Below, in pieces: positions 1 to 8,402 of a stretch of 64,000 nt of DNA. Source of the stretch: Pseudomonas sp. NC02 (GTDB lineage: Bacteria > Pseudomonadota > Gammaproteobacteria > Pseudomonadales > Pseudomonadaceae); assembly GCF_002874965.1 (NCBI RefSeq), contig NZ_CP025624.1, positions 2,666,001-2,730,000 on the forward strand, read 5' to 3'. The position numbers and the translations under genes are program-made. Positions within the stretch are counted from its first letter, which is position 1, and each line of letters begins with the position of its first letter. The notes under the pieces were generated by a model that was given only the letters and a program-made list of their open reading frames with translations, did no database searches and was not told where the DNA came from.

Positions 1-2
1 CC

Positions 3-368
3 CAAGCCACTCAAGAACCGCTGCGCGTCGTCTTCTGCATCGGCATCACCCAGAACTTTTTCGACCTGCCTACCGGCGAAGGCCTGAGCGTGTGGAAAGG
101 CTTCAGCCAGATGATGGGCGACCTCGGCGCCATGCCGGGCATCAACGTGCTGGGGGCGATGGATGACGACCGCTTGATGGTCGGCCCGTCGACCACCTCG
201 CCGTGGACCGTCTACATCATGGCCGACGTCGACTGCCACCAGTCGGTGATCGATGCCTGCAACCTGTTCCGTACCACGCCGGTGGGTGAATACAGCCTGT
301 GGCGCTACGCCAAGGTTGAAGCGCGGATCGGCCGCCCGCTGACCATTCCCGAAGCGGCCAGGGTGTGA
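3..368 (+). CDS. iacB: IacB-like protein of IAA catabolism (5' truncated)
   Basis: The reading frame is open from the left edge, so the start lies outside the window; about 121 residues are visible, which is near what I recall for IacB, so probably only a few N-terminal residues are missing. It is a small soluble protein with no signal peptide or membrane segment and no motif I can assign to a reaction. The call rests on context: iacI, iacH, iacC and iacD follow immediately on the same strand, with 3 bases to iacI. The role of IacB in indole-3-acetate degradation is poorly defined. Family membership is inferred from synteny and general resemblance. Confidence 0.6.
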   Translation, partial: QATQEPLRVVFCIGITQNFFDLPTGEGLSVWKGFSQMMGDLGAMPGINVLGAMDDDRLMVGPSTTSPWTVYIMADVDCHQSVIDACNLFRTTPVGEYSLWRYAKVEARIGRPLTIPEAARV

Positions 369-371
369 GCC

Positions 372-842
372 ATGGACCTGTTGCAGCGTGTTGAAACCCT
401 TGAAGGGGAGAGCCAGGTAAGGCGCTTGATGGCGCGCTACATGGACCTGTGCGACGTGCCCCGGGCGGCGACCAACGTTCGCGAGTTGGCCGAGCTGTTC
501 ACCGTGGATGCGGTGTGGGAAGGCATTGGCACAAGTACCGCGCAGACCTTCGGCCAGCATCGGGGGCGCGACGCGGTGGCGGCGTTTGTCGGCAGCTACC
601 TGCCACCGTCGGAACACTTTGCGCTGAACCTGCATTACCTCACCAGTGAGTCGATCCAGGTAGACGGCAGCGCGGCTGCAGGGCAGTGGATCATGCAACA
701 GATTTCCACCTACGCCGACCAGCGCAGCGAGTTGTTCGGCACGCGGCTGACCATCGATTTTCGCCGTGTCGACGGCACCTGGCTGATCGCGCATTTCCGT
801 ACGCAGCGCCTGTTCAATAGCATGTTGGGGGTGAACCCATGA
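372..842 (+). CDS. iacI: SnoaL/NTF2-like protein, IacI-like
   Basis: A 156-residue cytoplasmic protein with the composition and length of the SnoaL-like NTF2 fold: an N-terminal helical stretch (LMARYMDLCD near residue 20) and a C-terminal beta strand pattern ending in DGTWLIAHFRTQRL. In iac clusters this small protein accompanies the IAA-oxidising enzymes; its exact reaction is not well established. It starts 3 bases after iacB and its last codons overlap the amidase start by 4 bases, so it is translationally coupled. Ring-hydroxylating dioxygenase beta subunits share the fold, but a better beta subunit lies downstream as iacD. Confidence 0.7.
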   Translation: MDLLQRVETLEGESQVRRLMARYMDLCDVPRAATNVRELAELFTVDAVWEGIGTSTAQTFGQHRGRDAVAAFVGSYLPPSEHFALNLHYLTSESIQVDGSAAAGQWIMQQISTYADQRSELFGTRLTIDFRRVDGTWLIAHFRTQRLFNSMLGVNP

Positions 843-1966
843 GTACCTTCGTCAGCGAATTTTTACTCGGTGGCAGCGGCCGACGCGTGGCCATCAAGGA
901 TTCCATCGACATCGCCGGGTATCCGACCCGCTCGGGCAGTCGTGCCTTTGCCGATGCTCCGCCGGCGACGCGGCATGCGCACGTGGTGCAGGCGGTCCTG
1001 GATGCCGGCTGGCAGATCGTCGGCAAGACCAGCCTGCATGAACTGGCATTTGGCGTCACCGGCATCAACGACTGGAGCGGTACGCCCGTCAATCCCCAGG
1101 CGCCAGACCGCGTGCCGGGCGGCTCCTCCAGCGGTTCGGCCGCGGCGGTTGCGGCGGGCCTGGCGGATATCGCCATTGGTACCGACACCGGCGGCTCGGT
1201 GCGGGTGCCGGCGGCGTGCTGCGGGATTGCCGGGTTGAAACCGACCTATGGCCGAGTCAGCCGCATTGGCGCGCAACCGGCGGTATCCAGCCTCGATTGC
1301 GTCGGGCCGTTCGCCGCGAACATGCAGGACCTGATTGCCGCGATGCAGGTGATTTGCCCGGGTTTCCAGACACAGGCGGCGCCGTCCGGCAGCGTGCCTG
1401 TGGGCTTTCTGGATGTGGCCTGTGAGCCATGGCTGAAGGCGAGCCTGATGGCTGCCGTCGACGCGGCCGGCTGGCGTCAGCAGCGTCTGCATCTGGACGA
1501 CTTTGACACGGCGTTCGGCGCCGGCCTTACGGTGATTAACGTCGAAAACTGGGCAGCCTTCGGTCACCTCACCGGCAAGGGCCTGATCGGTGCGGATGTC
1601 GAACAACGCTTGTTGGCTGCCAGCCGCACCAGCGCTGCTGATTTGGCCGCAGCCGAAGTCGTGCGCACCCGCTTCAGTCATCAGGTGGACGCCGCGCTCG
1701 AAGAATTCTCCGTGTTGCTGCTGCCGACGATGCCGGACCTGCCGCCGACCCTGGCCGAAGCCCGCAACGGCAGCCAGGCCGTGGCCCGCATGACGCCATT
1801 GGTGCGGCCATTCAACCTCAGCGGCCACCCGGCGCTGACGGTGCCGGTGACCCTGGCCGACAGCGGGCTGAAGGTCGGGCTACAGATTGTCGGCCGCAAG
1901 GGCCAGGACGAATGGGTGTGTGCCCTCGGCGCACAACTGCAGCAGAGCATCACGGCTCGCCAATAA
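839..1966 (+). CDS. iacH: Amidase-signature hydrolase, IacH-like
   Basis: 375 residues with the amidase signature: Lys20 (VAIKDSID), the GGSSSGSAAA loop with the cis-serine near Ser96, and the nucleophile Ser120 in GTDTGGSVR, together the Ser-cisSer-Lys triad. Members hydrolyse amides; in iac loci the protein is thought to act on amide conjugates or intermediates of IAA breakdown, but I know of no proven substrate. It overlaps iacI by 4 bases and is followed by the Rieske oxygenase after 24 bases containing a GGAGG ribosome site. It is shorter than typical GatA-like amidases (about 450-490 residues), which fits the compact subgroup. Confidence 0.75.
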   Translation: MSTFVSEFLLGGSGRRVAIKDSIDIAGYPTRSGSRAFADAPPATRHAHVVQAVLDAGWQIVGKTSLHELAFGVTGINDWSGTPVNPQAPDRVPGGSSSGSAAAVAAGLADIAIGTDTGGSVRVPAACCGIAGLKPTYGRVSRIGAQPAVSSLDCVGPFAANMQDLIAAMQVICPGFQTQAAPSGSVPVGFLDVACEPWLKASLMAAVDAAGWRQQRLHLDDFDTAFGAGLTVINVENWAAFGHLTGKGLIGADVEQRLLAASRTSAADLAAAEVVRTRFSHQVDAALEEFSVLLLPTMPDLPPTLAEARNGSQAVARMTPLVRPFNLSGHPALTVPVTLADSGLKVGLQIVGRKGQDEWVCALGAQLQQSITARQ

Positions 1967-1990
1967 GAACAACGCCTTGAGGAGGGCTCC

Positions 1991-3274
1991 ATGAGTACCC
2001 ATGAATACCGGCTGATTGCCAAATCGAAAAGCCTCGACGAGTTGGTCAAGCACGATCGCGTCGACGTCTCGCTGTACAACGACCCGGCGCTGTTCGAGGC
2101 CGAACTGGAAAAGATCTTCTACCGCACCTGGGTCTGGGTCGCCCATGAAAGCGAAGTGCGCAACAGCGGCGACTTCAAGACCGCGACCATTGGCCGGCGC
2201 CCGGTGATTGTGGTGCGCGACAAGAAAGGCGCGATCAACGTGCTGGAAAACCGCTGCCGCCACCGTGGCGCCACGGTTTGCGAGAAGCACAAGGGCAACG
2301 CCACCGGCTTCACCTGCCCGTATCACAGCTGGTCCTATGGTTTGGACGGCAAGCTGCGGGCGCTGCCTTACCCGGACGGCTACGAAGGCATCCTGGAAAA
2401 GTCCGAGTTACCCCTGACCAGCCTGCGGGTGGACAGCTACGCCGGGATGGTATTCGCCAGCTATAACGACGATATCGAACCGTTGGCCGACTTCCTCGGC
2501 GGCGCCAAACACTGGATGGACCTGTTCATGAAGCAGGGCGCCGGCTACCCGATCAAGACCCAGGGCGAACACAAGTTCAGCTTCAAGGGCAACTGGAAGA
2601 TCCAGCTGGAAAACACCACCGACGGCTACCACTTCCCGATCGTGCACAAGTCGTTCATGTCGTCGGTGGACGCCGAGACCTCGGAAATGCTCTCGTTCAT
2701 GACCGACGAGCAGGCCGTCACCCATTCCCTGGGCAATGGCCACAGCGTGATGGTGATGGTGCCCGAGCATGTCGACCTGGACCACGACGACGGTACCGAG
2801 CAATTGCAGGAGCGTTTCGCCCACGTCACCGAAGAACTGTCGAAAACCATGGAGCCGGCCCAGGTGCGACGCATCGTGCGCTCGCTGCACGGCGCCGGGT
2901 TCAACCTCAACCTGTTTCCCAATGTCGCCATGTCGATGTCGTTCTTCCGGGTGCTGCGCCCGGTGTCGGTCACCGAGACCGAAATCCGCCACGTCGCCCT
3001 GGGCATGGAGGGCGGCCCACAGGTTGCCAACCGCGAGCGCCTGCGCATCCACGAACACTTCCAGGGCCCGTTCGGCTTTGGCAGCCCCGACGACGCCGAA
3101 GCCTGGGACCGGGTGCAACGCGGCTCGTATGCCGGCGTGGACGCACCGATCCTGGTCAACCGTGGCCTGAACCGCGAAGTGCTGGCCGACAACGGCGACA
3201 AGGTATCCCACGCCACTGATGAAGGCGGCATGCGCGGGGCCTATGACATGTGGAAAAGGATGATGAGCCAATGA
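1991..3274 (+). CDS. iacC: Rieske ring-hydroxylating dioxygenase alpha subunit, IacC-like
   Basis: 427 residues. The N-terminal Rieske domain has C89-x-H91 and C109-x2-H112 for the [2Fe-2S] cluster; the catalytic domain carries the mononuclear iron motif DGYHFPIVH (His214, His219), with an aspartate ligand expected further on. With IacD and the reductase IacF it forms the oxygenase that in characterised strains converts dioxindole-3-acetate, made by IacA/IacE, to catechol. A GGAGG site precedes ATG 1991. Its stop overlaps the iacD start (ATGA), as expected for an alpha/beta pair. The aromatic oxygenase class is certain; the IAA substrate is inferred from the cluster. Confidence 0.85.
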   Translation: MSTHEYRLIAKSKSLDELVKHDRVDVSLYNDPALFEAELEKIFYRTWVWVAHESEVRNSGDFKTATIGRRPVIVVRDKKGAINVLENRCRHRGATVCEKHKGNATGFTCPYHSWSYGLDGKLRALPYPDGYEGILEKSELPLTSLRVDSYAGMVFASYNDDIEPLADFLGGAKHWMDLFMKQGAGYPIKTQGEHKFSFKGNWKIQLENTTDGYHFPIVHKSFMSSVDAETSEMLSFMTDEQAVTHSLGNGHSVMVMVPEHVDLDHDDGTEQLQERFAHVTEELSKTMEPAQVRRIVRSLHGAGFNLNLFPNVAMSMSFFRVLRPVSVTETEIRHVALGMEGGPQVANRERLRIHEHFQGPFGFGSPDDAEAWDRVQRGSYAGVDAPILVNRGLNREVLADNGDKVSHATDEGGMRGAYDMWKRMMSQ

Positions 3275-3762
3275 ACACCCTGACTGGTTTTACCGCACCG
3301 CTGGCCCAGGCCATCGAATTCATCTGGCGTGAAGCCGAACTGCTGGACCACAAGGACTACGTGCAATGGGCCGCGTTGTGGAGCGAGAGCGGGCGCTACG
3401 TCGTGCCGATCGACCCGGACACCGAGGATTTTGAAGCCAACCTCAACTACGCCTATGACGATGCGCGCATGCGTGACCTGCGCATCGAACGGCTGACGGC
3501 GGGGTATTCACCGTCAGCGGTGGATGCGGCGAAAACCGTGCGCAGTGTCTCGCGATTCACCCTGGTGGAAGCGGCGGGCGAGGTGGTGGAGGTTAACTGT
3601 GCGCAGCTGCTCTATGCCTACAAGCGCGGGGTGCACACGCCGTTCGTGGCCGACCTGAATTACCGCATCCGGTTCAGCGCCGGGGTCGCGACCCTGGAGC
3701 GCAAGGTGGTGCGGCTGATCAATTCCACCGACAGCCTGAGTGCACTCGGCTTTCTGTTGTAA
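3271..3762 (+). CDS. iacD: Ring-hydroxylating dioxygenase beta subunit, IacD-like
   Basis: 163 residues from the ATG that overlaps the iacC stop. An earlier in-frame ATG at 3250 lies inside iacC and is less likely. The SnoaL-like beta-subunit fold is suggested by FIWREAELLDHKDYVQW near the start, RIERLTAGYS in the middle and the C-terminal strand LERKVVRLINS. Beta subunits give structural support to the alpha3beta3 oxygenase. A REPIN separates it from iacE, so coupling to the downstream half of the operon may be weaker than in the tightly overlapping upstream half. Confidence 0.82.
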   Translation: MNTLTGFTAPLAQAIEFIWREAELLDHKDYVQWAALWSESGRYVVPIDPDTEDFEANLNYAYDDARMRDLRIERLTAGYSPSAVDAAKTVRSVSRFTLVEAAGEVVEVNCAQLLYAYKRGVHTPFVADLNYRIRFSAGVATLERKVVRLINSTDSLSALGFLL

Positions 3763-3792
3763 GCACGATTCAAACAACGACACAAAACCAAT

Positions 3793-3880
3793 GTGGGAGC
3801 GGGCTTGCTCGCGAATGCGGTGGATCAGTCGCCACATGCATTGACTGACACACCGCATTCGCGAGCAAGCCCGCTCCCAC
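3793..3880. repeat. REPIN (paired inverted REPs), iacD-iacE gap
   Basis: Two inverted copies of a 23-base REP starting GTGGGAGCGGGCTTGCTCGC flank a variable centre, so the transcript could form one long hairpin. The same class recurs at about 8.3, 32.6, 37.4, 43.4 and 54.6 kb. Its position inside the iac operon could stabilise or attenuate the mRNA between iacD and iacE. Confidence 0.9.
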
Positions 3881-3901
3881 AGTTGAGATGAGGACATCCT
3901 G

Positions 3902-4642
3902 ATGAACCGAATCGCGCTTGTAACCGGCGCCTCCCGTGGCCTCGGCGAATGCATCGCCCGGCGCCTGCACGCCGCAGGCTACCGCGTGGGCCTGGCGGAT
4001 GTGCACCTGGACGGCGTGCAGCGCCTGGCCTCTGAACTCGACAACCGCGGCGAAACCGCCGTCGCCATCGAGCTGGATGTGCGCAACAAGGCCGATTTTA
4101 TTCGCGCCCGGGACTTGCTCAACGAGCGCTGGGGCGGCACCGATATCCTGGTGAACAACGCCGGGGTGTCGAAAGTTGCGGCGCTGATGGACATCACACC
4201 CGAGGAATTCGACGAATCGATGGCGATCAACCTGCGGGGCACGTTCGTGGCCTGCCAGGTGTTTGGTGCGCATTTCGCCGAACGAGGGTTCGGGCGCATC
4301 GTCAATATCGCCTCCCTCGCCGGGCAAAACGGCGGAACTGCCACTGGCGCGCATTACGCCGCGGCCAAGGGCGGCGTGGCTACGCTGACCAAGGTCTTCG
4401 CCCGTGAACTGGCGCCCCGGGGCGTGACGGTCAACAGCATTTCGCCAGGCCCGCTTGATTTGCCGGTGGTGCGCGAAACCGTGGCGCCGGAGCGCCTGGA
4501 GCAGATCCTCAAGATTATCCCGACGGGCACCCTCGGCGACCCGCACACCATCGCCGACACCGTGCTGCTGTTGATCGCCGACCACGCCGCCTCGATCACG
4601 GGCGCGTGCTGGGACATCAACGGCGGGCTGTTCATGCGCTAG
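3902..4642 (+). CDS. iacE: Short-chain dehydrogenase/reductase, IacE-like
   Basis: 246 residues with all classical SDR marks: the Rossmann glycine motif GASRGLG at residues 9-15, NNAG in the middle, the catalytic Tyr/Lys in YAAAK near residue 152, and NSISPGP after it. In characterised iac systems IacE works with the oxygenase IacA on hydroxylated intermediates leading to dioxindole-3-acetate. ATG 3902 is preceded by GAGATGAGGA. It lies between the iacCD oxygenase and the iacF reductase, with REP-type sequence in both flanking gaps. Confidence 0.78.
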   Translation: MNRIALVTGASRGLGECIARRLHAAGYRVGLADVHLDGVQRLASELDNRGETAVAIELDVRNKADFIRARDLLNERWGGTDILVNNAGVSKVAALMDITPEEFDESMAINLRGTFVACQVFGAHFAERGFGRIVNIASLAGQNGGTATGAHYAAAKGGVATLTKVFARELAPRGVTVNSISPGPLDLPVVRETVAPERLEQILKIIPTGTLGDPHTIADTVLLLIADHAASITGACWDINGGLFMR

Positions 4643-4742
4643 TCATCGCCGAAGAGAGTGGGCCTGCTGCGCAGTCCAGCGGGAGCAAGCTCCCTCGCCA
4701 CAGGTTAGCGTTCAACCGAAACAACAGGATTCAGGTGCTGCA

Positions 4743-5693
4743 ATGATGAAGGTGAAGATCGAACGCATCGTCGATGAAGCGCTGGATATCCGTTCCTTTC
4801 GCCTCGTGCGCAGTGACGGCCAGCCCCTCGACAGTTATGAGCCCGGGGCCCATGTGGACCTCACCGGGCCAACCGGCGTCACCCGCCAGTATTCGCTGTG
4901 CAGCCCGCCCCACGATGGCCGCGCGTACCTGGTGGCGGTGAAGAAAGAGGCGCAATCCCGTGGCGGCTCCCTGGCCCTGCATGAGCAGGTGCGGGAGGGC
5001 ATGGAACTGGAGATGGGCGCGCCGCGCAACCTGTTCCGCCTCGACCCGGAGGCGCCGGCCCATGCGCTGTTTGCCGCCGGTATCGGGGTGACGCCGCTGT
5101 TGAGCATGGCCTATCGACTGGCCGACAGCGGCCAGCCGTGGCGCCTGCACTATTTTGCACGTTCGGCGCAGTACGCGGCGTTTACCCAGCTGTTGGCCGA
5201 TACATTCGGCGAGCATGTGCAGTTTCACTATGGCGTCGAGCCGGGCGCGCTGGATGCGGCCTTGAGCGCCTGCCTGGACCAGGCGGGCGCGGTTGCCCAC
5301 GTCTACACCTGCGGCCCCGCACCGTTCATGCACAAGGTGGTGGAAGTGGCGGCCCGCAGCCGTCCCGAGGAGGCGATTCACCTGGAGCACTTCCAGGCCG
5401 ACCCGGCGGCGAACGCCGGGCCCAGCGGTGGTTTCGAGGTGGAGCTGGCCAGCTCCGGCGCGGTGCTGCAAGTACCGGCGAATACCAGCCTGGTGGACGT
5501 ATTGCAGGCCCACGGTTGCGACATCGACACCGAGTGCCGCGAAGGCCTCTGCGGCACCTGCATTGTCGAGGTGCTGGAAGGCGTGCCCGAGCACCGTGAC
5601 AATTGCCTGTCGACCAAGGAGAAGGCCGCCAACCGGCAGATTTGTGCGTGTGTTTCCCGGGCGGTTTCCGCTCGTCTGGTATTGGATATTTGA
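4743..5693 (+). CDS. iacF: FAD/ferredoxin-type oxygenase reductase, IacF-like
   Basis: 316 residues in the order of phthalate dioxygenase reductase/VanB: flavin-binding barrel with RQYSLCSPP, NAD-binding domain with AAGIGVTPLLSMA and TCGPAPFM, then a C-terminal plant-type [2Fe-2S] ferredoxin with CREGLCGTC plus a fourth Cys (residues about 264-304). It passes electrons from NAD(P)H to the IacCD Rieske oxygenase. ATG codons at 4743 and 4746 are adjacent and either may be used. The preceding 100-base gap holds a decayed half REP near 4680-4704. Confidence 0.82.
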   Translation: MMKVKIERIVDEALDIRSFRLVRSDGQPLDSYEPGAHVDLTGPTGVTRQYSLCSPPHDGRAYLVAVKKEAQSRGGSLALHEQVREGMELEMGAPRNLFRLDPEAPAHALFAAGIGVTPLLSMAYRLADSGQPWRLHYFARSAQYAAFTQLLADTFGEHVQFHYGVEPGALDAALSACLDQAGAVAHVYTCGPAPFMHKVVEVAARSRPEEAIHLEHFQADPAANAGPSGGFEVELASSGAVLQVPANTSLVDVLQAHGCDIDTECREGLCGTCIVEVLEGVPEHRDNCLSTKEKAANRQICACVSRAVSARLVLDI

Positions 5694-5753
5694 TCGGCGC
5701 TACCCGTAAGATTGCTGGGACCAAAAAAATAAAAAATGTGAGGCCTTGCGGTC

Positions 5754-6674
5754 ATGATGAGTTCAACGGTGCAACGTAACGAATCGTTCGAGCGTTGGTT
5801 ACAGCAGGTTAACCAGGCCTGTGGACGCTTCGATGCCAGGGCCCTGGGCGCGGGGTTTTATGGGGAGTTGAGCGAGTTTCGCAGCGGCGCGATCAAGCTC
5901 AGCGTGGTCGATATGGCCCAGGTGCATCTGTATCGCAGCAGCAAGGAAGTCAGTACGGGCAATGAAGGGCACTACTACGCGGTGTTCCAGTTGCAGGGCA
6001 GCGCACAGCTGGAACAGGGCGACAACCGTGCGCAACTGGGCTGCGGTGACATCGCCCTGATCGACGCCTGCCGCCCCAGTGACATGACCTACCACGACAA
6101 CTCCCGGCAATTGTCGCTGATCCTGCCGCGCCAGGTGGTGGAGCGCGGTTCGCACTTCACGACGGTCAACTGCGCGACGCGGATCTCGGCGCGCACGCCG
6201 TTGGCGCTGATGGCCAGCCAGATGGTGCTCGATACTCGCCAGCAAAACGACCTGGGCATGCAGGAAAGCGAAGCCGTGCTGGATGCATTGGTCAGCCTGC
6301 TGCTGCCGGGGATCAGCGCCCGGGACAACGGTGTGGACACCCAGGAACGGCAGTTTCGCAAGACCATCGCCTACATCGATGCGCACATCGGCGCCGAAGA
6401 ACTCTGCCCCGAGCTGATCGCCCGGGAAGTCGGAGTGTCGGTGCGCGGGCTGTACCGGATGTTTTCCAAGCGCGGGCTGGTGGTGGCGCAATACATCAAG
6501 CACCGACGCCTGGATTTCTGCGCCGAAACCCTGCGCCATTCGCCGGCGGAGCAGAAGCTGTCGGCACTCTGTTATGCCTGGGGCTTCTCCGACTCCAGCT
6601 ACTTCTCATCGGCGTTCAAGTCGCGCTTCGGCGTGTCACCGGGCGAGTACCGCAAGCGCTATAGCCATCATTGA
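5754..6674 (+). CDS. AraC-family transcriptional regulator
   Basis: 306 residues: an N-terminal sensing domain resembling the FeaR-type AraC-binding domain, and a C-terminal double helix-turn-helix from about residue 205 (LIAREVGVSVRGLYRMF and WGFSDSSYFSSAFKSRFGVSP). FeaR-type proteins activate phenylethylamine and phenylacetaldehyde oxidation genes, and a phenylacetaldehyde-type dehydrogenase lies 6 kb downstream, so this protein may control the iac and/or cytochrome-ALDH genes. It is 60 bases after iacF on the same strand. Characterised iac loci that I recall from Pseudomonas and Acinetobacter use a MarR-type IacR; none is visible here. The target is inferred. Confidence 0.8.
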   Translation: MMSSTVQRNESFERWLQQVNQACGRFDARALGAGFYGELSEFRSGAIKLSVVDMAQVHLYRSSKEVSTGNEGHYYAVFQLQGSAQLEQGDNRAQLGCGDIALIDACRPSDMTYHDNSRQLSLILPRQVVERGSHFTTVNCATRISARTPLALMASQMVLDTRQQNDLGMQESEAVLDALVSLLLPGISARDNGVDTQERQFRKTIAYIDAHIGAEELCPELIAREVGVSVRGLYRMFSKRGLVVAQYIKHRRLDFCAETLRHSPAEQKLSALCYAWGFSDSSYFSSAFKSRFGVSPGEYRKRYSHH

Positions 6675-6709
6675 TGCGTGCCGCTCCCGAACCTGGAATG
6701 CATTTTCCT

Positions 6710-6918
6710 GTGGGAGCCGGGCTTGCCCGCGATGCAGGCCACTCGGTCTGACAGGTACACCGCAGCGATCCCATCGCAGCCTCGCTGAAGCTCGACAGCT
6801 CCCACATTGGAATGAGGTCAACTGTGGGAGCTGGCTTGCCTGCGATGCAGGCCACTCGGTCTGACAGGTAAACCGCAGCGATCCCTTTGCAGCCTCGCCA
6901 AGGCTCGACAGCTCCCAC
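6710..6918. repeat. Tandem pair of hybrid REP palindromes
   Basis: Two units (6710-6805 and 6824-6918) sit 114 bases apart and are nearly identical across the centre (GATGCAGGCCACTCGGTCTG). Each begins with a GTGGGAG...GGCTTGCC REP and ends with an unlike one (CTCGACAGCTCCCAC), the arm type seen in the palindrome at 21998-22105. This is a local tandem duplication of a composite REPIN between convergent genes. Confidence 0.85.
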
Positions 6919-6934
6919 ATTCAATCATCGCGCC

Positions 6935-7540
6935 CTAGGGATACAACACCTCGCGGACCAGCATGGCGATGCTGGTCACGCCCATCTTTTCCTTGATCTT
7001 GGTGCGGTGCACGTCAACGGTCTTCACGCTGATGTTCAGCTCGCGGGCAATCACCTTGCTCGCCTTGCCGTCCACCACCAGCATCAACACTTCTCGCTCC
7101 CGGCTCGTCAGCAGCGCCAGCTTGCCTTGCAGGTGCTCGCGCTGTTCCTGGTCGGCCTGGGCCTGTACAGCGGTCTTCAGTGCGGCCTGGATGCGGTCGA
7201 TCATCTGTTGCGGGTTGTAGGGCTTCTCGACGAAATCCAGCGCGCCGTTTTTCATTGCGGTGACCGACATCGGTATGTCGCCGTGGGCCGACACGAAGAT
7301 GGTCGGCAAGGTACTGCCGCGCCGGTTGAGGATCTCCTGCAACTGGAAGCCGCTGGTCTGCGGCATGCGCACGTCCAGCACCAGGCAGGCGGGCTGGCGC
7401 GGGTCGTAGTGCGCAAGGAACTCTTCGGCCCCGGCGAAACATTGGGCCTTTATGCTGACCGACTCCAGCAGCCAGGCCAGCGAGGTACGCAGGTCTTTGT
7501 CGTCATCAACGATGTAAACAATCGGTGTGCGAATTTCCAT
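6935..7540 (-). CDS. FixJ/StyR-type LuxR-family response regulator
   Basis: 201 residues: a receiver domain with acidic pocket Asp12-Asp14, phospho-acceptor Asp56 (LVLDVRMP), Ser84 and Lys106 (EKPYN), then a LuxR-type helix-turn-helix (LTSREREVLMLVVDG ... ISVKTVDVHR). The length fits FixJ/StyR/NarL-type regulators. No histidine kinase lies within the window, so its partner is either left of the window or elsewhere. It points away from iacG and shares a 219-base divergent promoter region with it, which suggests control of iacG or of the whole iac island. Response regulators have been reported with iac genes in some Burkholderia relatives; the role here is inferred. Confidence 0.85.
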   Translation of the reverse strand: MEIRTPIVYIVDDDKDLRTSLAWLLESVSIKAQCFAGAEEFLAHYDPRQPACLVLDVRMPQTSGFQLQEILNRRGSTLPTIFVSAHGDIPMSVTAMKNGALDFVEKPYNPQQMIDRIQAALKTAVQAQADQEQREHLQGKLALLTSREREVLMLVVDGKASKVIARELNISVKTVDVHRTKIKEKMGVTSIAMLVREVLYP

Positions 7541-7759
7541 CAGGGACTGCCACGAGAATTTCTAATTGTTGTTTTCGCACGCGGGCACGCTGCGGCGGAC
7601 ATTGGCTCATCTGTGGAGCCTTGCCAGCAGAATACCCAGTGTGAACGGCCCTGACGATAAAGAAACCACCTAGTCGGCATGGGGATCGTCTGAATGGTCG
7701 CGCCGCACGGGGCGTCTTAGTCTTGTGGCATCACCCACGGACCGTAAAGGGGCACCGAC

Positions 7760-8272
7760 ATGGCCGACCTGAGCCAGCAGCAAATCGACTTTCGCAACGC
7801 CATGGCGCAACTGCCGGCCGCGGTGAACATCATCACCACCAACGGCCCGGGCGGGCGTTGCGGGATCACGGCGAGTGCGGTGTGCTCGGTGACGGATTCG
7901 CCCCCCACGGTGTTGGTGTGCGTGAACCGCGGGAGTGCGACCCATGATGTGTTCCGTACCAATGGGCAGCTGTGCGTGAACGTGCTGTGCGGGGAGCAGG
8001 AAGAGCTGGCGCGGCACTTTGCCGGGATGACCCAGGTGCCCATGGCGGAGCGGTTTGCCTGGGACCTGTGGGACGGAGGCGAGGCGGGGGTGCCGGTGCT
8101 GCGGGATGCGCTGGTGCAGCTGGAAGGGCGTATCAGTGAGTGCAAGGAGGTAGGGTCGCATTCGGTGATGTTCGTGGAATTGTCGCGGGTTGGGGTGCGG
8201 GGGCAGGGCGACAGCCTGGTGTACTTCAACCGGCTGTTTCACCGGATTGAGCATGCTGGCGCCCATTGCTGA
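7760..8272 (+). CDS. iacG: Flavin reductase, IacG-like
   Basis: 170 residues with the HpaC/DIM6-type flavin reductase pattern: FRNAMAQLPAAVNIIT at the start, GITASAVCSVTDSPPTVLVCVN, and a C-terminal SLVYFNRLFHRI. It supplies reduced flavin to a two-component monooxygenase; in IAA degradation the partner is IacA, which is not in the window and would be expected just left of iacB. ATG 7760 follows AAAGGGG. It is set apart from iacF by two regulator genes and has its own upstream region. Confidence 0.78.
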   Translation: MADLSQQQIDFRNAMAQLPAAVNIITTNGPGGRCGITASAVCSVTDSPPTVLVCVNRGSATHDVFRTNGQLCVNVLCGEQEELARHFAGMTQVPMAERFAWDLWDGGEAGVPVLRDALVQLEGRISECKEVGSHSVMFVELSRVGVRGQGDSLVYFNRLFHRIEHAGAHC

Positions 8273-8290
8273 AGATGCAGGGGATCAAAT

Positions 8291-8377
8291 GTGGGAGCGG
8301 GCTTGCTCGCGAAGGCGGTGTATCAGAAACCTATTCATTGGCTGACACTCTGTCTTCGCGAGCAAGCCCGCTCCCAC
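8291..8377. repeat. REPIN between iacG and the chemoreceptor gene
   Basis: Inverted GTGGGAGCGGGCTTGCTCGC arms around a variable centre, between the convergent iacG and chemoreceptor genes. It could act as a shared transcript-end hairpin. Confidence 0.9.
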
Positions 8378-8402
8378 ATGGGGCCTGCGGGGTAGTTGTT
8401 GG

